DNA from: JABSOG01 sp047617105
Lineage (GTDB): Bacteria; Pseudomonadota; Gammaproteobacteria; Enterobacterales; Alteromonadaceae
Length of the DNA stretch: 57,476 bases
Reading direction: 5' to 3'
Assembly (NCBI GenBank): GCA_047617105.1
Contig: JBLGCB010000005.1
Location: 1-57,476, forward strand
Part shown: positions 32,401 to 34,780 of the stretch, in pieces
How positions within the stretch are numbered: position 1 is the stretch's first letter
How the letters are laid out: each line of letters opens with the position of its first letter
The notes under the pieces: generated by a model
Seen by the model: only the letters and a program-made list of their open reading frames with translations
Databases searched by the model: none
What the model was told of the DNA's origin: nothing
Made by a program: the position numbers and the translations under genes

Positions 32401-34653
32401 GTCGATGCTACTATGTGGGCCCGATAGCACCAATAAAGCCGGGCCATTGATGGCCCCGATGCTGATGTCTGGATGGGCAGTAAGTAGACCTTCGACTTGT
32501 TCAGTGCTGGCCTGAACCGCCAACATAGTGCCACGCTGGCACAGTTCGGTCATCAAACGACCTCGGCTAACAATTAGCTTCACCCCGTCAGCAAGACTAA
32601 AAACCCCGGCGATACAGGCTGCGGCATATTCGCCGACACTGTGACCCATCATCACCGCAGGTTCGATGCCCAACGCCAACCATAATTTAGCCAGCGCATA
32701 TTCAATCGCAAACAACACGGGTTGGGTATATTGGGTTTGTTCCAACAAGCCGTTATCGTCTTTGATTAAGGCCAATAAATCGATATCATGCTGGCCTAAA
32801 GCCTCATCACACTGGTCTAGCGCTTGGCGAAAAACTTGGTTTGAACCATATAACCCCAACGCCATTTGGGCGTATTGACAGCCCTGCCCGGTAAATAGAA
32901 ATACCGTTTGCGGTTTGTTGGTTATGGATTCGCTTGTTTGCACTTCAACCAATTGCTCAGATAACTGGGCCAAGTCTTTTGCCATAAAACTGGCACGATA
33001 AGCAAAATCACTGCGACCGATATTGGCGGTATAACACAACTCGGCCAACTCAGGCACATCGGGGCTGTCGAGCAGTTGTCGATAACCTTGGATCAACTCA
33101 GTTAAAGCAACATCACTTTTCGCTGATAAGGTTAACAGATGACTTGGCAATGATATCTGCGCTGAAGCTGCTAATTCCGAGGCGGGCGCTTGTTGCAGCA
33201 ACATATGCACATTGGTGCCGCTCATACCAAATGAACTCAATCCGGCGATGCGAGTATCTGCCAGCCAGGGCTGGCCTTTGGCGGGAATTTTCACCGCCAA
33301 ATCTTGCCACGGTACATGCGGATTAGGTTGGCTAAAATGTAAATGGGGGGGAATATACTGATGCTGCATCGACAACGCGATTTTGATTAATCCGGCAATA
33401 CCCGCCGCTGGTTCAAGATGGCCAAAGTTGGTTTTCACCGACCCCACCACCAGCGGATTATCTTTATTACGATGCAAGCCATACGTAGCCCCAAGTGCCG
33501 CCAGTTCTATCGGATCGCCCAACGCCGTGCCGGTACCATGGGCCTCGACATAAGATACTTCATCTGGCTTAATCCCGGCATTGTCTAACGCTTCTCGAAT
33601 TAATTGCTCCTGCGCCTGTTCATTAGGCACAGTAAAGCCGCTGCTTGGGCCATCGTGATTGACCCTTGAACCACGCACCAACGCGACAATATTGTCGCCA
33701 TCTTTTAACGCCTGATGATAGTTTTTCACCACCACCATGCCAATGCCCTCGCCTCGGCTATAACCGTTGGCAGCGGCCGAAAATGTTTTACAACGGCCAT
33801 CAGGTGCCAGCGCTTTGGCGCGAGATAAAAACAATAAACTCGCCGGGCTGAGGGTCAGTTGTGCACCACCCACCAACGCCATTTTACATTCGCCCAAACG
33901 CAAACTCTGACACGCCAAATGTAACGCCACCAGCGACGACGAGCAAACCGTATCAATGGTCATGGTGGGTCCTTGCAAACCCAAGGTGTGGGCCAAACGC
34001 CCGGCGGCAAAACTCAACCCTGTGCCCGTGCCGGTATAAGCGTTAATGGCCTGATCATCAAAAAACTGCATAAAGCCATAGTCGGTCAGAGTCATGCCCA
34101 AAAACACCCCTACGGCACTATTTTTTAATTCACTGACAGGTTGGGCGGCATGTTCTAACGCCTGATAACTGACTTCAAGCAATAAACGTTGTTGCGGGTC
34201 TAAATCAACCGCTTCGCGGGGAGATATGGCAAAAAAGTCGGCATCGAATTGGTCAATGTCCTCAATAAAACCGCCTTCACGGGTGGTTATTTTACCTTGG
34301 GCATCCGCATCAGGGTCATAATAATCATCGACATTCCAACGGCTGGCAGGCACTTCGCTGATGGCATCCACCCCATGTTTGAGCAGCTGCCAATACGCAT
34401 CAATGTCTTTTGCGCCAGGAAAACGACAGGCCATGCCGATGATAGCGATGGGATCATGGTGAGGCAGGGCTTGGGGGTCAGTTTGAGGCTGCGTTTTACT
34501 CAGTTCACTTTTAAGCTGTGTTTGTTGTTTTTCTAACGCATCGATTTTGGCTTGCATTTTTTGCAGCGCCATCGCGGCCCGTTGCAATGGCGAGAGGCGC
34601 TTGGCGTTAGAACTTGCTTGATCAGAGTTGTTTTTAGAGTGGTTGTCAGTCAT
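4198..34653 (-). CDS. Giant hybrid PKS-NRPS (10151 aa; six modules plus terminal AAR-like reductase domain)
   Basis: One uninterrupted frame encodes a ~1.1-MDa cytosolic assembly line. An N-terminal coiled coil (residues 1-60) suits docking to the FAAL-PKS. Domain order is KS-AT-DH-cMT-KR-ACP, KS-AT-DH-cMT-ER-KR-ACP, KS-AT-DH-KR-ACP, C-A-PCP, C-VOC-FkbH-PCP, C-A-PCP, then an acyl-ACP-reductase-like domain. Active sites seen: KS Cys237, Cys2411 and Cys4879; carrier serines 2165, 4648, 6330, 7377, 8645 and 9682; three HHxxxDxWS condensation motifs. All three ATs carry GHSxGEYAAA and HA/GFHS, the malonyl-CoA signature. There is no thioesterase. An AAGGG lies 10 bases before the ATG. The predicted product is a methyl-branched, unsaturated lipo-peptide containing Ala, glycerate and a Tyr-like residue, released reductively. 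Module entries follow. Substrate and product are inference; the domain calls are strong. Confidence 0.95.
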   Translation of the reverse strand: MTDNHSKNNSDQASSNAKRLSPLQRAAMALQKMQAKIDALEKQQTQLKSELSKTQPQTDPQALPHHDPIAIIGMACRFPGAKDIDAYWQLLKHGVDAISEVPASRWNVDDYYDPDADAQGKITTREGGFIEDIDQFDADFFAISPREAVDLDPQQRLLLEVSYQALEHAAQPVSELKNSAVGVFLGMTLTDYGFMQFFDDQAINAYTGTGTGLSFAAGRLAHTLGLQGPTMTIDTVCSSSLVALHLACQSLRLGECKMALVGGAQLTLSPASLLFLSRAKALAPDGRCKTFSAAANGYSRGEGIGMVVVKNYHQALKDGDNIVALVRGSRVNHDGPSSGFTVPNEQAQEQLIREALDNAGIKPDEVSYVEAHGTGTALGDPIELAALGATYGLHRNKDNPLVVGSVKTNFGHLEPAAGIAGLIKIALSMQHQYIPPHLHFSQPNPHVPWQDLAVKIPAKGQPWLADTRIAGLSSFGMSGTNVHMLLQQAPASELAASAQISLPSHLLTLSAKSDVALTELIQGYRQLLDSPDVPELAELCYTANIGRSDFAYRASFMAKDLAQLSEQLVEVQTSESITNKPQTVFLFTGQGCQYAQMALGLYGSNQVFRQALDQCDEALGQHDIDLLALIKDDNGLLEQTQYTQPVLFAIEYALAKLWLALGIEPAVMMGHSVGEYAAACIAGVFSLADGVKLIVSRGRLMTELCQRGTMLAVQASTEQVEGLLTAHPDISIGAINGPALLVLSGPHSSIDALCEELPYKHQRLNVSHAFHSPMMQPMLAAFRQVAEQVTYHQPRFAICSAITGTLVNGKVLMSPDYWVDHIQATVRFEQGIKTLQQQGYCDFIEVGPRPILLALTRRCVAKNVDSARCLPTIDGRQPDISCLLSSLGSLYQAGHSINWSAFYQGHTLSKCRLPGYPFQRQSYWAENAVVKRLSLAEPAEPVGVPAEHSLFGEPRYCAGLSSQQMVFEWQINREGYLADHQVFKKVVMPAAAYVDMLLSAATNVLDCDSLKITDLTLRRALVLGKRQVLQLLLTPDDDEMWQFQIFSLDGQQQWQLQVDGQVASPVEGIVEGIVETVPNQQHLSQFKADCRHEYVVADFYQQAKVQRQLHYGEAFQGITQLLSDDNKQKAIGYISLPEKVIRHQENHTIHPVLLDCALQLCGVFLADDHFTYVPAAVASVDYYAPASDSITDNIIACASWHQQKADIQLFDTRGQLVAQLTGLQLQQVSRQSLFAANSSDKPDIDDWFYRLDWQPQAHFDLPQSDFLAPISEVEAHFNNEPLHWYGAFLTDLQSSCSHIIYNAFIRLGLTLDLEVSFGLKDAVDQMGIIGEQHKLVFALMGHLEQPGWLMATEQPHSLADDYLNQASWTVKKIPQSMESAQLFALLSHEFPQATAELALIKRCCDQLVEVLIGEVDPIQLLFPQGDLDSARELYQNAVAAVAINQGLVKVVEQLIKGCPSQRGIRIIEIGAGTGGTTAHLLPFLCKESSPNKSQYVFTDLSSAFLTKAEQQFNDTSSYAKVNVSYQLLDIEQVPVGQGFDLHSFDLVIAANVIHATRDLSVSLAHIKQLLRPNGAVILLEGSEQQAWLDLTFGLTEGWWRFTDFDRRSHYPLLDPLQWQLCLSEAGFADSQCLVEAQSKQLLIVAQTLSQQEQQAPEDKPGTWLAFIGRESDLVTYPHSLFNLAHPLIVVAIGETFKRTGSYQFVVNPTNKADFITLFEQLSQPIEGILYAWPLAATIDNLEQAAAYTSAGLLHLVQAMLETSQVLPLCMLSRGAFATNPAQAMLWGMARTVFMEHNELAGWVLDLDEQQSLVQQRQAIVDQMADTGNETQVCYVNGERCVARLAQQADVAVNDEPILSIKPGAGYVITGGLGGLGLAVAAHLSESGAEHIYLIARRQPDDAEQQKLAQLSANIQVLQADVTDFGQMEAAFGQMTVPLAGVIHSAGHLSDGLLSKQNWPDFYSILPAKVQASYYLHQLTESMDLDFFVLFSSAIGLFGSTGQSNHAAANSFLDGLAGFRQAQGLAATSIDWGVWSDIGSGQHAQQRMLLKGIGSIDVEGGIAAFSAAVENSAKAKNASLAVLPIDWPVLMQQYQSWPFFANFVQTSATAAPSAQAERFGQQLAECATGHEQYQLLSARVSGVIARTLGFDEVDQQRGFVDLGMDSLIAVELKNQLQALLGQALPASLLFSYANVAELVNYLAREVLMIDIYQHEVVEPEPTHRALEKAAEKKVEKEQKSSQEIAIVGMACRFPAANSVEEFWQNLLAGVDSVGDIPQNRWSVDELYDPDPEVAGKTYCRFGHFVDQIDQFDARFFGISANEARAMDPQQRLLLQTSWRALEHAGIAPSTLAGQQVGVFAAVSQMDYAMMQAGDLTQLDGYSGSGNGLSFVAGRLAYTLGLQGPALSIDTACSSSLVALHLACQSLNNHECELAIVGAVHLSISPQSQIFLSKVKALAPDGRCKAFAANADGFGRGEGCGVMVLRRVDRRADDSARTNSTEHARILGVAVNHDGYSSGLTVPNQQAQQKVIQQALANAGVDAADISYVEAHGTGTPLGDPLEVSALHQAYCHDNRRESLLLGSVKSNIGHLEAAAGMASLIKTVMCLQQQKLPASLHCQQGNDNIPWSDMAINLVKENQDWQGSQRMAGVSSFGMSGTNAHAILKAAPVVTIPAQQTSAQLITLSGKTVQAVKLLASDYRDYLQQHPQVDLADFAATVNAGRSHFDYRGGFVTDTVEDLITQLAAPYAHKVSSQKPPVIWLFSGQGCQYLNMGHSLYQQNQVFRACIDECAEYYQGDSSENRSLTELLFGDDEEALNQTQHTQPAIFAIEMALANMLLSWGLKPDGVMGHSIGEYAAACVAGILTLEQGMTLVSARGRLMAQLCQTGAMLSVAISEARGEKLLKRHPDLAIAAINGAEQIVFSGSEEEIKRLQRELNALKIKSTRLPVSHGFHSPTMAPMLDEFAKVAEQIDYQTPTLAFYSNLSATRLTQGAPKGMVDADYWLRHISEPVRFFAGLQQLKALSNQPEIIEIGPRPVLLAQVSDSGLSCQSSLSHKGDDWQQLLHTVLSLYQSGYTPNWSAIHSQPWQTLVLPGYPFDNKHFWVKTSTNISTSHSSFKPGTILGERLVHTGLADDCRLFDNQISLRQFGWLADHQVFDQLVLPAAWYVEMALQAGGIAYPEQPLILQNMVFEQALILAKSQDARVQLVMKDGDIKIVSDQGDDDDKHWQAHCHANLTVGETAIENGPEAGLAQLQQLQGLGTEIDPEQYYLQARVKRKIAYGEQFQGIKSLWCYYGEGHSAGQNQLLAKVEIKRSLVDGQNQLHPVLLDSCLQTMGPLLDTIDPQHTYVPVALEQLYFNAKAGHQVWVWCQLMPNQIAPNQPAKSQSQISADFCIFADSGELLAKLTGLKVQKIATLQPQSDHHEWLYQSQWLPQPLFDLPLTVELAQMSLPSLNADVPAIYLPMLTQLQPLLGRMVLYWFELLGSPLVADQTFDSVTLPVTDSQADLLQRLLEILHQDGLLTAEGVATHNLPDHSQVLAELTQLKQDNPPLAAELTLLQQCCEQLGPVLRGDIDPTQVLFPEGDLTLASGLYSDSPGADAMNRLVEQVLSAVCAAQQMGKGIRILEIGAGTGGTTGYLLEMLNSLPAKVCEYTFTDLSALFINRAKSRYQAYPFMRYQLLDIEQSPLEQGLASACFDIVIAANVLHATADLPQTLVHIKEILAPQGLLLVLEGTAKSRYLDFTFGLTEGWWRFNDNVRLDYPLLDTPSWQGLLQGSGFAHSRVIEESSALDQALIISQLPGTNLIQKLNLKQQAWLVFVDDGIELVQAITDRGDKVIKVTQGEGFAELSNLHYQVNPSNSEDYTALFTVLAERAFAGVIQSWGVTDTSMAQWSLHHQLLSQSTLNLLQATLKYNVEFEQLVLLSQGAENALAQATYWGLGKAIALEHPELHCKQIDIDGSAQSIDALLAELSLKDSEPAVSYHGQRQVKRLLPLQQPSLLIPQQPWALAFDQAQDMDSLAVTDMAKAELGVNEVTIEIRASGLNFRDVLLGLMPAFASDSGELGAECAGVITAVGEQVNQFTLGDEVMAVGLGSFAQHLTVDQRVVCAIPSGLSFAQAATIPVAFLTSYYCLRYHANLQRYETVLIHAATGGVGLAAIQLALNCGAKIIASASKAKWPLLQALGIKHIVNSRSLDFAEQVMQITKGKGVDVVLNSLTGEGFIAASLSCLAADGRFAEIGKRGVFTTDQIAEHSKDVSYYLVDLIATSFAQPEVIGQMFSQLLPLFESTKLTPLEYSRYPVGQALQAFRTMQHAKHRGKIVLCMPRVRQPVDRSIVITGGLSGLGLAVAEQLAIQGVGQLLLIGRSAPPVSALQVIDDIRRLGCQVQISQLDVADKTALAQAISDFEAQYSVLTGVIHSAGVLADGVLSEQQWSHYNQVFDAKVAGAWHLHQLTLDHQLDDFVLFSSAASLIGSIGQGNHCAANTFLDYLAAQRQQQGLPALSINWGAWSGIGAAAQKQADQRLQLKGIDSIKPAQGLAILAELMGRAEHQVGVVPISAGLLKDKAKQQAGVLAYFSMLPDLAADSNNVNRGQSELLAELLAELGKLSNKTARYEHLNDFLQHHLRQVLGHSDSDLDPQQGLFEQGMDSLTAVEFKNRLQQQLHCDLPATLLFKHPTIDELTDFIASDILQLDDLNHEVEPIEIQQPVAIDNDSDDDPIVIVGMGCRFPGADNPDQFWQLLSEGRDTVSAVPSNRWDSSHYPDIHCQGGSYLANIDAFDPQFFAISPTEALDLDPQQRLLLEVSWEALEYAGLAPSKLAGKPVAIYVGMGQSDYGLMQFSGTSDDISAYSGTGTSLSFAAGRLAYTLGLQGPAMVVDTACSSSLVALHLGCQSLRSGESELALIGGVQLSLSPKSTVFLSKIQALAVDGRCKTFSAAADGYGRGEGCGMLVLKRQSVALIDGDQVLAQVKSSVVNHDGASGGFTVPSEKAQQKLLQQALKQANLQPNDIDYVEAHGTGTPLGDPIEVAALAGAYGQQREHSLLIGSVKTNIGHLEAAAGVAGLIKVLLSMQHQQLPKQLHFNQPNPHIPWADLAIKVVDKTQDWADLAIKVVDKTQDWASERRTAGISSFGMSGTNAHVILQQTAPVVTSQADEQEGSQLLLLSAKSETALVALAAKYQQHLTANPQQSLAQIAYSAAMGRDHFAYRQAFRLDESRTLTSVIATKTPSKRVKLAWLFTGQGSQYLTMGQTLYQQQAVFRDTLDQCETLLAKQSYSILNILFGDDDAALNATENTQPALFCLEVALAQYWRHLGVGPDVVMGHSIGEYAAACIAGIISLEDGLKLVCARGQLMQQLCEPGVMLALAMSEQQALELIADTDISLAAVNGSQNVVIAGSELDIDTLMGQISSDINISRLTVSHAFHSSMMTPMVEPFRQVAEAVTYHPPKIPLCSNVTGELLADGQMNAEYWCQHIRQTVRFYQGVQTLEALGLGLMMELGPKPVLSVMVSTLIEKPCLATMTKTGAQTLHCAAELYQAGFDLNWPELIGPLLPGIQKVALPNYPFERERYWRVPEKPAVGARQSLHPLLSDKIELLAPPLSCYSAELVADGPLAYLQGHDIVGQLIMPATGYLEMANFAANGKVLADISIEQVLMLHSQKPTKVQLMVDGNDHFSIVSSGQGAALQTHVTGRFNTPSNQAIFTDTLEQVRQQCQQQQDVEAFYQRLHQHGFHYGAAFKIIDELWVGEQQALGRVKLTADTSVQVADYGIHPALLDGCLQVAMATASKDDGQIVLPVAIERFDVKGLAAPCADKKGLYSFAKLRPTLNGNENLLTVDIQLFDLQGQPIGEMVGLTTRQISHNALKALLTLPLQYQLYQLQWQPDEQILPTADLVLAGCLVIGDKRFNAADPQHVIYRCKAQSFDYIEVLELLKNYPASQLWLVTQGACRVDGGAIDAIQSSYWGLAQVMASEIPAQWGGLIDLESDCDENAAISQIAAAITDNHEQLVAWRQNQRYVPRLQTFNPAQAQDYHWSSEHTYLITGGMGAIGQQLSQWLVETQGVEHLVLCGRAATADNTYGRYISADISKETDVKNLFDDISQNMPPLAGIIHGAGIFSHQTLSQINPDDFDQTLAVKIQGARLLDQYSREHSESLQLFVCFSSAAGLIGAYGQAAYAAANAGLDGLMAQRRAGGLPGISINWGAWADEGMLAQHVGSVSNSVVGNVNEYVMTVTEGLHWFNQILSSNDCSARDQVAVLPKDLSGFLNDFYSADIPPMLAAFVTDKPQVAAEAVVIAAMTADQVQTFIVEQLGNVLQLPVTKIDVEQPIDGMGLDSLMAIELRNRLKKQLHADIPMVKWMQGLSVAELTSEALAVMPQAGDAAEAQSAQLANLDSLAALPLSMGQQALWHLYQTAPDSSAYHIAMAVRLRCEVDVAKLQQVVLALQTRHPVLSHRFYFDEQGLTQQATLQPCLFEHILLNEAELDQRVAVDYAQPFDLEGGDIFRCRLYQLTDAEGEAESVLVFTMHHIIGDAWSAWLLIDQLLADYNHDVVDNVGRSEGHSEGRSEGHSEGRSEGHSYASFVAWQQQYLLSAQGKQDQQYWTEHLTGAPPSLLLPLDYARPEQQRYCGSTFNFQLDSDLAQSLNRLASERSCTSYTLLLALFQSFIHRIAGQTDIVIGSPAAGRSRSEFDATVGYFTNVMALRSQCQPDTSFEQLLQQCKTSVLAALNHQDYPFSCVVKDLAKQSQLTPDNSRSPIFQVLFALQKPQLTADLPMLFVGQGGELQQGALTLAPFDMHQQEGQFDLSLDMIELQNHYDATLSYNTDLFSSETIEKWVGEFIAFCQSVVDDSTRRVFDCPQVTAYQPQFDSLAQAFEQQVEKTPNQIALSYFPRKQQQEQLSYAQLNQQANQLAHILLAQGITSEQCIGICLPRTPMMVVAVLAVLKAGGAYVPLDIDYPQNRLEAMVTDAGITHCISTADSPVADLCNVIIPQTETESNSTNPQIAISAEQLAYVIFTSGSTGRPKGVAIEHRNTLAMLQWASDVYQPSWLQGVLAATSLSFDLSVFELLLPLTTGGGVVLVDNVLDLTQLDASTNITLLNTVPSVMAELLSHQPLLDSIKVVNLAGEPLSNALAQKVYQNPEVEAVFNLYGPTEDTTYSTFSRISKGSTDKVTIGQPIDHSEVLVLDGELYLAGAGLARGYINSAQLSQELTQERFVDINGQRFYRTGDLVRQLTSGDLAYLGRIDHQVKVRGYRIELDEIERCIGDFADVIQVVVLADSDRLIAYISVSKPLDLALLRQQLAEQLPSFMLPAKYQLLDKMPLTSNGKLDRKALLNLVVEQPDDKQTDTLTPTEQIVADIWQQVLDVPVTAASDNFFELGGHSLLVMQVQAKIADHFSAPLPYRELFKHTTLAELAQAIDGVGSGVEGVVESLVLSKASRSEPLPLSFAQQQLWTLAQQANINASYNIPAALRFNGPLDIALLEWCINAIIERHEVLRSCFVVQDNQVVQQIAAEGEIKLVRYDLKRMPAKIRQTKLQQLMDDDVAKVFDLAHGPLLRATVIRLDSDQHILLFAMHHIVADGWSLSLLSHELGVFYREFSSLEVSTFDDAGTDKPLAPLEFQYADYASWELQRLNLGEFEPALSYWQQAMADIGPQLELPVDHPRPQRMTHAGASTQYQLPQELITPLKHQASEWRVSLFSVLCTGLQMALHQLSGQSQFAIATSDANRQHPALEPLIGYFVNPLLIRADFSHHPDNTTLVKQVHQEILAAQANSVPFPHLVQSLQVPRINNVNPLFQHLLVMQNTPVVQWDLPGLTVDIMPPSSQYSRLDSMISLSENDQGLAVFWEYSTELFEQNTIDQWFGCFEQQLNALLSDNKAEVKGFVKAIVAPEPVKAVPDKQFHHNGVACYSIAQGIEYVRRNYDVTAISEVIYDPHQDAQVCLIETKNDVRIELVSGPQVEGLLAQGIRLYHVCYEVADFEAAIKQYQALGATMVSEPKPAPLFNNRRVVFLSTELGLVELLDRNPSSDQPIEPEPTHSSTTGKCLVAATFTADLIQQPMAQWADILGYSVTVEMAPYHQVYQLMLNPDSELNRHQGMNCWLIRLSDLAEVGQTFDESLLSELAKALQTMLQYSQAQLNLLMICPEQDSSWAQSVDQVTQHLQQHLQQHLQQHLQQQFSDQLIIISNEWLQQYYPQTDIFDDYSDKLAHIPYQQAYFTSIATACWRRFDQRLRQPGKVLVVDCDNTLWQGVCGEQQAEVTVVVTERQQQLQQFLIERQQAGWLLCLCSKNIEQDVWAVFDNHPDMLLQRCHLAAWKINWQAKSANLQQLANELDLALGSFVFIDDNPLEIADVGAALPEVLCLPADENLMQTLQHCWLLDNFGQVTSEDSQRTALYQHRTQRQQLQTRLPFTEFIASLELNVVIRLATEQDAARVSQLAQRTSQFNFSGVSRSAEQVLQILPTHTLWVVELSDRFGDYGLVGVMIVSADSQLDSFLLSCRALGKGVEHQMLAHLAQVIPGNDEPLTIHFNPTERNIVAWQFLTSQLAESVLTQQPMVVSQAQLLKVAFDPEAVVAKVDTSAPMAVFNRADYQMIATELTSSSQIDAFFHPQRLSIGADDDIATTIAQFWSELLNRQPIDPDSDFLQLGGNSLQATLVLAKINQRYGQQLTLQDFFDAPTVRQLAELITGIATPAAPVNPVTVVMPEPIPVLMPIQPLSFAQQRLWFLHQLQPDDTSYHLPVAVHFDSDNKINVALLQLSLQRLIERHVLLSCKISIDEGEQQPSLCLLPASDFVLSQDELSPESITAYLQQGFDLEHGPLFKACLFTNAKPEGKRQQGTLVLVCHHMITDGWSSGVMLRDWQQIYQALAINKASIPLAPLSMQYHDYVQWQQQQFGQDSTLKLSLKKSQLTYWQQQLAGIPQLLPLATDFPRPQVKPTAAARVVIDYPASLLEQLKQFSQNHGVTLFTTLWASLAVLLHRYCDEDDIVIGTPVANRQPGIEGAENLLGLFVNSLALRLNCAANPTFTELLAQAKTVLLAGLEHQSLPFEQVVDALQPQRSMAHTPIFQLMLVLQNTPDVAVDLPGVSLSFESLDNQATDLDLVVNLDESDGSSSGLAGFIQFSTALFSEHRIHQMVLHWQQLLEVIVADSQQNIHQLAYFKPDNSNVKVANIEIDFVSQFAQQVELYPHKTAVSDGDLSEYCYRELNSDSDQLAFKLLAQNLPEHSVIAVLLDSGYEWVVSFMAVLKAGLVYLPVDIKQPIERQKMILQDASPKVVITTDKLMELLSTRAPVVPLPKLTELNNPAYMIYTSGSTGKPKGVLLNHLGLANLAQAQIKAFTVTEESRVLQFAALSFDASVSELVMTLGAGAALVILSNQQAKVGFELTDALNLREITHVTLPPAVMAVTAPPSMDGLSEPKLTHVISAGEHCSVSLAQRWAAGHRAFFNAYGPTEATVCASIYHFVGDETGEHLPIGMAMDNCQLLICDDYLMPVPDGHWGELVIKGVGVGCGYHNRAELTQQKFVNEGYRSGDIARTLVSGPNKGCIELAGRKDNQVKVRGFRIELGEVEAVIKQLAGVDDAIVLVSEGELLVYWLGQQQDIRAALQPILPDYMLPKYCYRLDVLPRTAHGKIDRAVLLAKPLKESSKEALTQLTHLTQRQQTLLELWQQVLGTELNIDDNFFTSGGHSIDAARLTALINQRLECSISVKTLFLNPTIRQLQHQLGLESAEDIAPTTATASFPSNPQDIINQLANDPYLHIESTPLLAQIIDGKIAPVDAAAIGYLTDEMPAELATMIAPLFAGYPLLAQIRQTGLGRVAVIVLPLTASELYLDSDKLVSAVLDALQLASQIGAKRVSLTGILPSASNQGLLIEQAIGASALDLPAVTTGHATTCATVVLTIQKLLALSQRDLSGETVGFVGLGSIGIGVLKLMLFKMPQPKKIILADIYDKQQALLFLSDALAYMGEVEVLDSTEQLPDEFYQASLIVGASNVADILDVDKLASQCLIVDDSGPHCFDVNQAMARLNDKGDILFSEGGVLKLSQAIETTLFLPDELMGLLSSSALLNTQVEALLSSPLFNVQANQITGCILSSLLNKELNQEVNQQVNANRPHQVGEVVLSDSTEQLKRLGELDAQAADLHCEQQVLSAQQIKRFCS
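5500..8540 (-). other. Synthase module 6: C-A-PCP, tyrosine/phenylalanine-like specificity
   Basis: Condensation domain with HHMITDGWS, adenylation domain with YTSGSTGKPKG and C-terminal HGKIDR, and PCP Ser9682 in SGGHSI. The code read by eye is DASTIAAVCK, one change from the Phe code of GrsA (DAWTIAAVCK) and close to codes reported for tyrosine. An aromatic residue, tyrosine favoured, is expected to be joined to the glyceryl carboxyl. Confidence 0.75.
8600..12355 (-). other. Synthase module 5: C-VOC-FkbH-PCP glyceryl module
   Basis: Condensation domain (HHIVADGWS), then a glyoxalase/VOC-fold domain (about residues 7895-8020) with His and Glu at the usual metal positions (FHHNG, RIELVSG, YHVCYEV, GLVELL). 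Next is an FkbH-like HAD-superfamily domain with DCDNTLWQGVCGE (Asp8236) and CSKN, then PCP Ser8645 in LGGNSL. There is no adenylation domain. FkbH proteins take the glyceryl group from 1,3-bisphosphoglycerate, dephosphorylate it and load it on a carrier protein. The C domain would therefore join the upstream acyl-alanyl chain to a glyceryl-PCP hydroxyl, giving an ester. The role of the VOC domain is unknown. Confidence 0.8.
10144..10191. repeat. Four tandem 12-bp units in the FkbH region
   Basis: Four units of TTGTTGTAGGTG (one with C for the first T) encode repeated His-Leu-Gln-Gln in frame on the minus strand. The repeat lies in a variable linker before the FkbH catalytic core, so a change in copy number would be tolerated in frame. 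Confidence 0.85.
12410..15485 (-). other. Synthase module 4: C-A-PCP, alanine-like specificity
   Basis: Condensation domain with HHIIGDAWS, adenylation domain with FTSGSTGRPKG, and PCP Ser7377 in LGGHSL. Aligning the A domain to GrsA by eye gives the ten-residue specificity code DLFNNALTYK. From memory this matches codes reported for alanine activation, for example in microcystin synthetase. The module attaches the amino acid to the polyketide acyl chain through an amide. No epimerase domain is present. The C domain carries a repetitive Arg-Ser-Glu-Gly/His-Ser-Glu-Gly insertion encoded at 14945-15004. Confidence 0.78.
14945..15004. repeat. Five tandem 12-bp units within condensation domain 1
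   Basis: Five 12-bp units alternate CCTTCACTGCGA and CCTTCACTATGA, which makes a 24-bp higher-order period. On the minus strand they encode alternating RSEG and HSEG after the HHxxxDxWS motif, in a surface loop before YASFVAWQ. The reading frame is kept. Confidence 0.88.
15560..20510 (-). other. Synthase module 3: KS-AT-DH-KR-ACP
   Basis: KS Cys4879. AT with GHSIGEY and HAFHS (malonyl type). DH with a perfect HxxxGxxxxP (HDIVGQLIMP, near residue 5614) and LDGCLQ. KR with GGMGAIG and an intact catalytic Tyr (QAAYAAAN). ACP Ser6330 in GLDSL. Expected outcome: an alpha,beta-unsaturated acyl chain passed to the first condensation domain. The KS-AT linker contains a 42-bp in-frame duplication at 19301-19384. 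Confidence 0.85.
19301..19384. repeat. Perfect 42-bp tandem duplication in the KS3-AT3 linker
   Basis: The 42-bp segment at 19301-19342 is repeated without mismatch at 19343-19384, with 5 further matching bases. It duplicates 14 residues (WADLAIKVVDKTQD). Other modules have one copy at this place, so the duplication is recent and in frame. A collapsed or expanded repeat in the assembly should be ruled out. Confidence 0.92.
20590..27945 (-). other. Synthase module 2: KS-AT-DH-cMT-ER-KR-ACP
   Basis: KS Cys2411 (DTACSSSL). AT with GHSIGEY near 2847 and HGFHS. DH with HQVFDQLVLP near 3153 and LDSCLQ. C-methyltransferase EIGAGTGG near 3620. Enoylreductase with GLNFRDVLLG near 4040 and the nucleotide loop AATGGVG. 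KR GGLSGLG near 4340. ACP Ser4648. The full reductive loop plus methylation predicts a saturated alpha-methyl unit. As in module 1, the KR has QGNHCAAN, His in place of Tyr. Confidence 0.85.
28030..34460 (-). other. Synthase module 1: KS-AT-DH-cMT-KR-ACP
   Basis: KS about residues 65-488, with Cys237 in DTVCSSSL. AT about 580-858, with Ser672 in GHSVGEY and a malonyl-type HAFHS. DH about 950-1220, with His980 (HQVFKKVVMP) and the Asp motif LDCALQ. C-methyltransferase about 1390-1620, with the SAM motif EIGAGTGG near 1465. KR about 1860-2045, with GGLGGLG. ACP with Ser2165 in GMDSL. The KR carries His where the catalytic Tyr is usual (QSNHAAAN). Expected outcome if all domains are active: malonyl extension, alpha-C-methylation, ketoreduction and dehydration to an alpha-methyl enoyl thioester. 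It accepts the chain from the loader through docking. Confidence 0.85.
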
Positions 34654-34716
34654 ACAGAAGTGACCCTTAAAATCGCCATTGCTTGTTTGCCATTCGTTTA
34701 GGAGAAAAACTAGTTA

Positions 34717-34780
34717 GTAACTGTTTGAGTTCTAAAATAACGCCGTTATGGTGCAAAAGATAAGTGCGCTGGATAGTTAC
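34717..34780 (+). repeat. Dispersed 64-bp palindromic repeat, copy A
   Basis: GTAACTGTT at the left end and ATAGTTAC at the right end form near-perfect terminal inverted repeats around a central palindrome ATAACGCCGTTAT (34737-34749). It matches copy B (38086-38149) at about 55 of 64 positions. It lies 63 bases upstream of the giant synthase start. Confidence 0.85.
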
